Below are positions 24,835 to 34,700 of a stretch of 64,000 nucleotides of DNA, piece after piece. Each line of letters starts with the position of its first letter. The stretch's first letter is position 1. The position numbers and the translations under genes are program-made. The stretch is taken from assembly GCF_024868665.1 (NCBI RefSeq), contig NC_079914.1, positions 5,919,984 to 5,983,983 of the forward strand. The letters are read 5' to 3'. The notes under the pieces are model-generated. The model made no database searches, was not told the origin of the DNA, and was given only the letters and a program-made list of their open reading frames with translations. The DNA is from Triplophysa rosa. Its lineage: Eukaryota; Chordata; Actinopteri; Cypriniformes; Nemacheilidae.

Positions 24835-25065
24835 TCACCAGTTGAACTGTAACACCACCATAGCACCCTCTGACTCGCACAGACTTTGAATGTGCTGCAA
24901 AGAGGCTAACAACCGAGGAAGAACTTTGTCATTTATCTCGCCGTCAATCTGTAATAAATCATCAATAAGTGCATCTAATCTGAATGACACATAGTCATTT
25001 GATGCATGGTTATCGACTTCATTGGCTAAATGCTGTAACTCTCTAGCTAATTGTGCGCCCGCCAT
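24835..25065 (-). CDS. Right-arm ORF of the fold-back element, unknown function
   Basis: A 76-codon frame starting MAGAQLARELQHLANEVD, followed by SFRLDALIDDLLQIDGE and LPRLLASLQHIQSLCES. It faces inward, toward the plus-strand twin in the left arm. Retention of the same reading frame in both arms, with few amino-acid changes, suggests either a recent inversion-duplication or arm homogenisation. The frame runs out in unique central sequence. Function not recognised. Confidence 0.45.
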   Translation of the reverse strand: MAGAQLARELQHLANEVDNHASNDYVSFRLDALIDDLLQIDGEINDKVLPRLLASLQHIQSLCESEGAMVVLQFNW

Positions 25066-25593
25066 AGTTACTTAACGTTATACACGAAGCAAACGATCAG
25101 TGAGTGACGTGACGTTAGTCCAAAACAAGTCAAGAGTAATCGATCAAACGCTTCAATCTACGCTGAACCAATAGTAGGCAAGACCAACCCATCTAATTAT
25201 CATACAAGACACAGAAAAGTAAGAATAAATTCAAGAATAAATAAATAAAAGTGGAAATAAATACATGCGATAATAAATAAATATAAAAATAAATAAACGT
25301 ATAAATAAATAAATGTAAAAATAAAAGGAAATGATAAATAAAATAATCTAAAAATTAAAAAAAAAAAAATTTAAATTATTAAAAATGGACACAAAAAAAT
25401 AATAAATCAATTTAAAAAATGAAAAGAAAAGTTAAAGCTAAGATCAATAATAGCTAAAACGAATTATTTTGTTTTATCAAACCATTCATTCCTGTATTTA
25501 TTTTCATATTATTACATTTATTCGTTTATATATTTATTTATTTATACATTTATTTATTTATAATTTTTGCAGGTTTAGTCCTCCATACTTTAA

Positions 25594-26233
25594 AACGGTG
25601 ATTGGTTTCACCACAGATGATTGACAGTTCACCTCTAGCTAATGTGCAGAAAGCCTGTCCATTAATGCCCGTTTTTATTGGTGGACTAGCGTGAAGAGGC
25701 GTTACAGGTGTGGAGGCCCCGCCTCCAAGCTCAGAGCCGTGTCCCAGACCACTACTCCCACATTTTTAGCTGAGAGTTTTCAGCTTTGTGACAACATTTG
25801 AAACTAATCCAAGAGGGATGTTAAATTTAGGTTTATTTTTCTTAAGATGTACAATATCTCCACCCATAAGGGAACACGTTTTTAGTTTATCACAAACATT
25901 TAAACGGGAAAGAAATTGTATGAACATTACAGTCAACACACCTGACACACAACCAGTGTAACTTGATGTATTAGTACGTATTGTCCTAAATTCTTTACTC
26001 TGTGTCTTTTCCATTTTGTTTATGTTTGTTTGTAATGTAAGGGGCTGTAATGAATTAGCAAACTCAGTCTGAATTTGTATTGCAGACGATTTGTTTTATT
26101 TAAGTTTTAACAAGAGCTATTATCAAGATACACCATAAATGAACATAAAAAATATTACTATTAAAAAATATTAATATTACAGGATAACGTGTATTTTACA
26201 GAAATATTTAACATTGCAGTTTTACAAGGTAAT
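25594..26233. other. No gene recognised
   Basis: It includes an 82-codon minus frame at 25766-26014 with no recognised similarity and no splice support. Nothing else seen. Confidence 0.4.
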
Positions 26234-27120
26234 TTATTACACGGCTCGTTGGAATGCTTGATTCTGATTGGCCAGTCGCGACATTTGCAGGTTCGCGTCG
26301 GGTCCTGATCACACTGTCTGGGCTTATTTCTGCGATAATAACCGGCTGCCTGTACATTATCCCGCTTATGGCTACTTGCCACATGGACATAAAATGTGAA
26401 TTTGAAATATTTTATTAGCTCATTTTTACCGAATGCAGACCTTCCGCGAGGAAAAGCCGTTTACTTTCGGTTTTAAAGTAAGAAACGACATTCAAACGTC
26501 ATGAACAGGCATTGGTTTAATCATTTGAAAATATAATATCATATATGTTATTAAAAGACATTTATAATTTATTTTTGTGTAATATTAAACTGCCCCTCTC
26601 AAAATTATTTAGTTTTATTAGTTTTGAGTGGTTGTTATTTGAAAATAACAACCCTTCCAATGTCGCAACTGGCCAATCAGAATCAAGCATTCAAATGAGC
26701 CGTGTAATAATCCCAGATAACAACATCTCAAAACTAATAACACATGGTAACTCGGATGCAGCAAATCATTTTGACAGGTTTTTTTGACAAATTAAATATA
26801 AATATGTCTTTTAAATATATGACATTATATTTACAAATGATTAAACCAAATTGCCTGTTCGTGACATTTGAATATCGTTTCTTACCTTAAAACCGCTATA
26901 TAAAAAAGTAAACCGCTATTCCTTGCGGAAGGTCTGCATTCGGTAAAATGAGCTAATAAAATATTTCATATTTCATGTCCAGATTTTTCTTATGTGCCAA
27001 GTAGCCATGTAATAATAATATGATAATGTACAAGCAGCCGGCTGTTATCTCAAAATAAGCCCCTTCAGTGTGATACAAGACCCTCCACGATCACACTGTC
27101 GGGGCTTATTTCTGCATTTA
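26234..27120. mobile_element. Nested inverted-repeat elements (TTATTACACGGCTC family)
   Basis: The left part starts TTATTACACGGCTCG and contains TGGCCAGTCGCGACATTTGC. Its inverse, ACTGGCCAATCAGAATCAAG ending GAGCCGTGTAATAA, lies at about 26655-26710, giving a terminal inverted repeat element 26234-26710. A second inverted relation links about 26290-26540 with 26840-27120: GAATGCAGACCTTCCGCGAG against CTTGCGGAAGGTCTGCATTC, and 'cacactgtctgggcttattt' repeated near 27100. The cluster therefore holds at least two overlapping palindromic units and no credible ORF. Confidence 0.65.
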
Positions 27121-27440
27121 TCCCTTACTCAGAACACACAAAAAATTTGTTTACCATGGATGCAACTTTAAATAACCGTTTTTTGTTTTAGATACACAGT
27201 TAATTTAATAGACCTGGGTTATTCATTACATTGTTCCTTAATGCTGATGTGATCAGCAGTTTCAACATCCAATGATCTCGAGCTCTCTATAATGATAAAC
27301 AAAAACACATTTTTATTTGCCTGTAACTCTCACAAAACAGCAGAATATCTATTTTATATATGTCAATTCAATATATGTGATACATTACCATAAATATATA
27401 ATAATGTATGTCCAGTAAATGTCCAGTTAAAAATAACTGT
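27121..27440. other. 3' flank of adhesion GPCR copy A; no other gene
   Basis: AT-rich sequence downstream (minus strand) of the stop codon at 27441. AATAAA-like words on the minus strand occur at the stop itself and further downstream, so the poly(A) site cannot be fixed. Confidence 0.4.
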
Positions 27441-30400
27441 TTATTTACCTTTGATGACATGGGGTGGTCTGACAGAGTCAGGATTTGTGGGTGTGTAGGT
27501 TTCTCTGCTTTCCGGTGACTTAACCTTCCATAGAAAGAAGTTTCTCGTGCGAAGGCCAATGTCTGGTGCATTCACAGCATTCAGAACAGCTGGATTTGAT
27601 TTTAATATAGACTTCAGTGTGAATAATACGAATATCTGTATGCCCTTTGAGAATGGAAAGAAAATGTGTAATGAATATAGAAGCGCTGCATGTTTACAAT
27701 CCATAAAGTTTAGCGATATGAGTTGAAATTAGCAACACGACTCTATTTTTAATAACAGGCTGGCTGATGGTCCTGTAGGGGTGCAACACATGAAGAAAAC
27801 GGTTGGGAAACACTTCTCACACCTGTGTTGTGTTGCAGACACAGAAAACTATGCTCAGGATGAGGTTGAGAGTTTTTTCATGGGTGATGAGCATAATGTA
27901 GCCGGTGACCCAGGTCAGACCAAGCATCACAGCCAGAGAAAAGCTATTCAAAAGCTTCTTCCTCAGAGGAGTTTGTCGTGATCTAGAGGACAAGAGCACT
28001 TAAGCCTTTTTGGGTGACACCAACAAGATTGCTCAAGTATGAATTGGTTTAGGTACCTGTTTAAATTAGGGTTGGTCTTACAGATGTTGTGAGAGAAATG
28101 CAGCAACATTGCGGTGTTGGAGATGAGCATGATTACCAGAGGAAGCAGAAATGCCCAGAACATTGGCTTTCTCATATCAAACTGCTGTTTGTGGTTCAAA
28201 GAAGCCAGCCAGCAACTTTAGAAAAGAAGGGTTACAAGTGAACTAAGTACTGAGAACTTACATTAAAGAATAACATATTATGTTACTATAGTAGTGTCAA
28301 AAACCCTATATTTAGTACTTACAACTCTTCTTGTCGATAACCTAAAGGCTCATCCATTCTGTAAGTGAAACCCAATGAGATACCAACAATGATAGCTGGA
28401 AACCCTGAGACAAGATCATTTATATTGACAGTTATAATATATAGTACATGAACGTTTAGGCAGTATTCTTCTGAATGCAAATAGTTTCATCATTTACTCA
28501 CCCTCATGTCATTTCAAACCTGTATGACTTTCTTTCTTCTGCAGAACATAAAAGAAGATATATGTTGGTAACCAAACAACATTGGCCCCCATTGACTTCC
28601 ATTGTATGGACAAAATATCTTCTTTTGTTTCCGCAGAAAAAAAAAGAGTCACACATGTTTTGAAGGACATTAGGGTGAATAAATGATGACAAATTTTTGT
28701 TTTCTGTTGTAAAACCACCCCTTTACATTTTTCCTTACAATAAAAATACTCTAGCATTAGCTAGACACTATTTGGCTATTAAATATCTAAAAAATATGTT
28801 TTTTCAAATAAATTCAGGTTATATTAACTTTTAATGTCTCCTACCCCAGCCAAATGCTATGGACACCTTCAGAAACCATGGAGGTGGTCCAGAAATAGTC
28901 GCTTTGAAGAGGAGGAACACATGAATCCCATACAGAAAATTCCAAGTGAACGTGGCCAACAAAAAGTAATGAATCAAGGCTGTAAATATGGTGCAGGGAC
29001 CCTCGTCTGAGTACCGCTTGTGATCTGACTCAGGAACTTTATTTTCTGCAAAAACATTTGCTTCTTTTGCATGTTGGACACGATTGTTTATGCCAAACAT
29101 GAAGAGAAGGTAGAAAATCGTCATGCTCAAGCAGATGTTCACCGAAAGCAGGGTAGGGCTGCACCCTCGTGACTTCCTGTGCCGGAAAACATATGAATAT
29201 ATAAACTGCAGGTCAACTGGAAAAAAAATGCCTCAGTTTGTCTTAGTGATAGGGGCTGAAAAGTATAACAGCTCTGATTGTCAGCTGTATAAAACTTTGT
29301 TTTACCTGGTCGCAATTTGATAAACCACTGTGACAGCCAGACCCACTATAGACACAGAACAGCCGGTAACGCTGATCCAATGTAATGCTTCTGAATATCG
29401 ATAGTTTGTATTGAAAGTCTGCAAAAGGACACTTTTTAAAACATTTCATTTTATTTAAGGCTTTTATACCAGTAAATCACTGCACTACTATACATAAATA
29501 ATATACTACATAAATAATTTATCATATCAGCTACTAAACACGTTTTGTTGCTATTTGACCATTTTTTCTTGTTTCTTGTTTTTCTTGTTGTTCTTGTTTT
29601 TGTTTTGTTTCAACTCAAATAAGGTTGCTTTAATATTTTGAGTTAATTCAACTCAAAAATATTAGTTAACACAACGAGTTCGCATCAAATTCATTAAGTT
29701 TACTAATATTTTTAAGTTGAACTAACTTAAAATTTTAAGGCGACCAGGTTTCTGGCGAATCATTTTTTACAGTGAGCCAGAAAGTGAAAAGTGAAGCACA
29801 TGGGATAGTTGGAAAGCATTGTAAGTAAAAGCATTTGAAAGCAAATCATTGTAAGTAAATTTATCCAGGTCTAAAAATATTTATGATGCATGTTGGTGGT
29901 TAAATTTGAAACTTGTATAATTTCAGTGTAACATTACATAGCTGTTTAGTTAGAGTTTCTGGACAATGCACATCAAAGTACATTAAATATTCTCTGATTA
30001 AGAAAAGCATTTTTTACAAAAGATTTTACTCATACAGTATACTTTCTATCTTTACAACTGTAGTCACTAATGGCCTTTTATCCCCTTATGGCTCAACTTA
30101 CCCACTGACTCGGATCAACTTCCCTTACTCTCTTTTTATTGTGTTATCATGTTTTATGGAGTTTTATTGTGTTAGTTAGCTGAATTTTTTTAAGTTATTA
30201 TTACTTACAAAAAACCCAGCTGCAGTTTGATTGATATTTATTTGAATGCACAATAAATAACATGATTTTTGAAAAAAAAAGGATTTTGCAAATTAACTCT
30301 TCATATATATAATAAATGAATGAATAAATGAATGAATGTGATTTTGTTGTAAATGTAAAGCTTACCATGAGGATGGCAAAGTTCAAATGATTTTCACGCC

Positions 30401-31416
30401 GATTAGATTTACAGCTGCACTGTACATGGCCCGAGAAGCTCTGTGTTTTCGTGCAGCCTTCTGTACTCCAGTCTTTTTTGGAGTAACTCCAAAACACACA
30501 TGCAAAGTTGTGGAGGGACACCGTGGAATCATTCTGAAAGACAGTTAGATGAAATGTAAATAAATAAGGTCACCTTTGTCCATACTTTCACATTTCTTTT
30601 TTTAATGAGTGGATGCATGTAAATATTGTTAGCCAGTGAAATGTTTAATAAAAAACACCACCAATTGAAGGACTGCCCCAATTTCTTAGTCATTTTTTAT
30701 GTCTGACAGGACTGTAATCGCCAATAGAAACATTTTTGATCAGAAGATTTTATGGAGTTTTCAGCTGTGTATAAGAACCTCATGTGTTTCTCCTAAATTG
30801 TTAGGAGAAATAAAAACAGAAACAAATGAGACAATTGTTCAAATACTAAAAGACCATGAAGATGCACAATAAATGTAGAGGTAAAATCATCTGAATTTGG
30901 ATAGATTTGATGAGAAATGTTTCAGTTCATATTGAGATCTTCAACAATATTGACTTTTGACTAGCCATATTTAAGCTCAGTTTGTGACATTGTTGCAATC
31001 TCTTCTGAAACTTTAATGGAGACATTTGTGAGATTTCCTATTTCTCATGGAAAAATATCACACAGGATTTAAGCGAAAGTTTCTATTTGCTCTCCATTAA
31101 ATCTCATTCATGTCGAGGAGAAATACTTAAGATATTGAAGAGCTCTCTTCTGGGGGCTGAAAAAGAAACTCACTCCAACAGTACAACAAAACTGATAAGG
31201 TTGGAAATTATTATCTATATATAAATACACACAGAGAGAAGATTGCTCACCAATGATATAACTGCAAACTGAAGCTCCATGTCTTGATATTTTGACAGTA
31301 TAGGAGAGATCACTCTTCTCTTGGTATTCAGGGAAGATTTAAAGCTTTGTGACTGAAAAAAATGATCACTATCATAGAGAACAAACCCAGCAATTTGATC
31401 AAAACCTAGAGCGAGC

Positions 31417-31479
<63 letters not shown>

Positions 31480-31687
31480 CTTTACTGACAAAATCCTGCC
31501 TTTTACTGCATGTACAACATCTGGTTATTAATATAGCTTTATTAACGTAATATCTACATTTTCAACAGAATGTTGTGTTTAAAATGTGTTTAAAAGATCT
31601 ACCTTCATTGAATGTAATATTCATCTGCAGGTCAGCCTGATCTTTTGGAATAGGCAAATGCTCAGGCACAGACTCTAGAGGGAGTGT

Positions 31688-31760
<73 letters not shown>

Positions 31761-34700
31761 ATTAGAATTTTATTGCATTACAATAATAAACATGTTGCAC
31801 GACGTATGCAAACTCCATACAAAAAGACCATCTCCACTGCCACCCAAGAAAGAAAATGATATAAAAAGCTCCTTTTTATATTGTTATGAAAATAGGTCTT
31901 GCTTTCTTAACGTTAAGCAGAATATTGCATGTGGAAGAATTTTTTAAAACATTTTAATACCTTTATTAAATGCCATATTCATATGACTGTCAACATTACC
32001 TTTAGGAACATTCTGGCTCGAATTCAGTTTAATTCTGTCAGGTAAAAAAGTATCACTCTGTTCTGTAGATGAGAAAATAATCAGGAGATAACTTTTTACA
32101 AGTTACCGCAATAGCAAGTTAAAATGACAACCAATAGTAATGCCAATTGTGCAAGCACCACATTTTTTTTACAATGTAGGGGGTAAGGAATTCATTTTTA
32201 CTTTACAATTTTTTACATTTTCACAATTACATTAAATTTAATTTGCCTATTTGTTTTTAGTCCTGGCTATATGGATATATTTACAGGTCACATATTAAAA
32301 GTATCAGCCAAAGTTTGTCTTAAATTGTTGTGTACTTGCCCTTAAACAAGGTTAACTGCACTTGTCGAATGGCAGTTGTCCCCTTGAAAGACTGCACTGC
32401 CAAATTTGGCTGCACCAGCAATGTATTCAAGTCCTCAAGCAATGAGACTTTTTGCAGAGTCTTTGTTAGTCTGCACAAACACAATACAAATTCAGATCTA
32501 CGGTACACGCAAGCATAATGCTGGCACAGTGTTTATACGTTGTGAGATTTGTAAGAGAACATAGAGATGGGAATCATAAAGAATTTAACTCCTGAAAGGG
32601 ATAGTTCACCCATTATTAAAATTCTTTCTTTATTCTGTTAAACATATCTTGAGAAATGTCTCAGTGGTTTTGTGTTCAATTGTATGCAAGTCAATTGGGG
32701 CCTTTATTGTTTAGTTTAGCAACATTTTTCAAAATATCTTCTTTTGTTTTTTTTCAAAACTATACTCTCAGAAGTACTTCTGAGAAAATAATTATCCCTA
32801 ACTACAAAGAAAAACTTCACTGTTTGTTTATCCACATAAGTGTCGATACTATAAAATACAGGTAAATGCATTTTATTTATATAAGACAAGATTTTTAGTC
32901 TTTAAAAAGCCTTTTTCTAAAAGCTAAATCTTGAACATGGGGGTCGTCTTATCACCAGGCTCGTCTTATATTGGGAACAATACGGTAAAGAAAAATCAGT
33001 TGTTGAGCAAATACATAAAAATTACTTTCACTAGCATATACTTTTTCGCCATGGCACTGTATATTCATTGGTGCAATATTTTAACACAGTAATTGATACT
33101 GTTCATGATTCCCAGCCCTAGCGATGGAGTGTGTGTGACATTTTTAATACTCAGAAATAGCATCATGGTCGACGTTAGAGAACTGCACATGACTGGTGTT
33201 CATGAGCTGACTGACCACAGCTACTGTAGACACAGCAATATCCTGCACAACAAACAAAGAGCTTTAAAGGTTACAACCTGTATTTCTGGTGCTCAGAGGG
33301 CGATATTTATTTATTCATTTCTTACGCCATTCCAGCATCTATGGCTATATTAATGGCATGAACCATCCATACAGATGTTAGTCTACACAAGTTGGAGGAG
33401 GGACAATTTAGATTCTTCAATTAACCTAACCAACATGTTTTTGGTCTGTGGGAGGAAACCGGAATATCCGGAGTAAACCCACTCTGACACAGGGAGAACA
33501 TTCAAACTCCACACAGAAATGTCTCCCGTCCCAGCCAGGGTTAAACCAGGGACCTTCTTGCTGTGAGACAACAGTGCCAACCACAGAGCCACTGTTCCAT
33601 CCGTCATGTCTTTGGTGGGGCCAAAAAGTTGTGTATTGTACCTGGGATAGTCAAATTACCAAGTTTATCTATCTGTTTCATCTGAACCTTGGCAAATTAA
33701 GCAGACAAGGTTACACTGCAATGTGAGATCAAAATACCAATATGCAAACTACCTCCATGAAAACAAAACACAAAATACCATCCACATATAGAACAAATTT
33801 AAAGATAAGAACAAGTAAAACGTGCATTTTAAAATGCTGGATTGTTTTAACCTATGAATGGTAACATCAACCCAACATAGGTGTCACGGTCCCACCTTCT
33901 TGTTTATGAAATTCTAGTCGTGTGGTGGGATCGGGGCAGAGTCCTTAGGTTATGTGTGGAGAGAAACATATTGTTGTCCGTTTGACAATAATATACGTTC
34001 TCTCCAGTGTCTTGTCATTGGCCCCATTCCTCTCGTTTCCTTGTCATCTTCCCCTGAGTGTTTAATTACCCACACCTGCCCCTTGTCATTATCCCTCGTT
34101 TGTCTTACCTATATATACCCTCATGTTTCTTTGTCCTGTGTTCGGTCATTGTGTTTGCTATATGGTTTCATGTCGTGCTTATCGTCTTCTCTTGTTTGTG
34201 GTCCTGTTGTAGATTCCCCTGTCTCAGTCAAGTAAGTGTTCGGTTTAGTTTATATCTAGTGTTGTTTATCTCAGTTTAGTTTTAGTTATTCTACGTCCTG
34301 TTATTATCCTGTTGTGTTATTATACCCCATCGTGGGTCTTTGTTTTGTGTTTATTTTCTGTTAAATAAAGTATTTTGTTAACCCCTTCATCCCCGCTGCC
34401 TGCAATTGGGTTCTCCCTAGTGTTTTCTTGACAGAATGACCGAACCCAGTCGAACCCAGCAGGCGGCTCCCAAGGACGGCAAGGCGTCGTCTCCCCAATC
34501 CGGCCTGGCTCACTTGCTANTCCAGCCGGCCTTCCAGCCGGCGTCAAGCCATGTCCAGCCGGCCTTCCAGCCGGCGTCAAGCCATGTCCAGCCGGCCTTC
34601 CAGCCGGCGTCAAGCCATGTCCAGCCGGCCTTCCAGCCGGCGTCAAGCCATGTCCAGCCGGCCTTCCAGCCGGCGTCAAGCCATGTCCAGCCGGCCTTCC

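Larger units (their letters stand above)
23429..25587. mobile_element. 2.16-kb fold-back DNA element with about 0.65-kb inverted arms
   Basis: It begins TATGGAGGACTAAACCTGC and ends GCAGGTTTAGTCCTCCATA. The arms (about 23429-24120 and 24880-25587) are inverted copies of each other, covering an A/T simple-repeat part (TAAATAAATA), a promoter-like part and a coding start. CTTTAA occurs directly outside both ends (23423-23428 and 25588-25593), a probable 6-bp target duplication. Each arm carries an inward-facing ORF beginning MA(C/G)AQLARELQHLANEVD. The central 0.76 kb is unique. I cannot assign a superfamily; a 6-bp duplication argues against hAT, Tc1 or piggyBac. Confidence 0.8.

Noticed and set aside
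33151..33154. Apparent stop codon just after exon 6 of copy A (GAG TAT TAA)
   Set aside because: The donor is GA|GTATTA, as in copy B (GAGAA|GTATTT), so the stop is intronic and copy A stays open.
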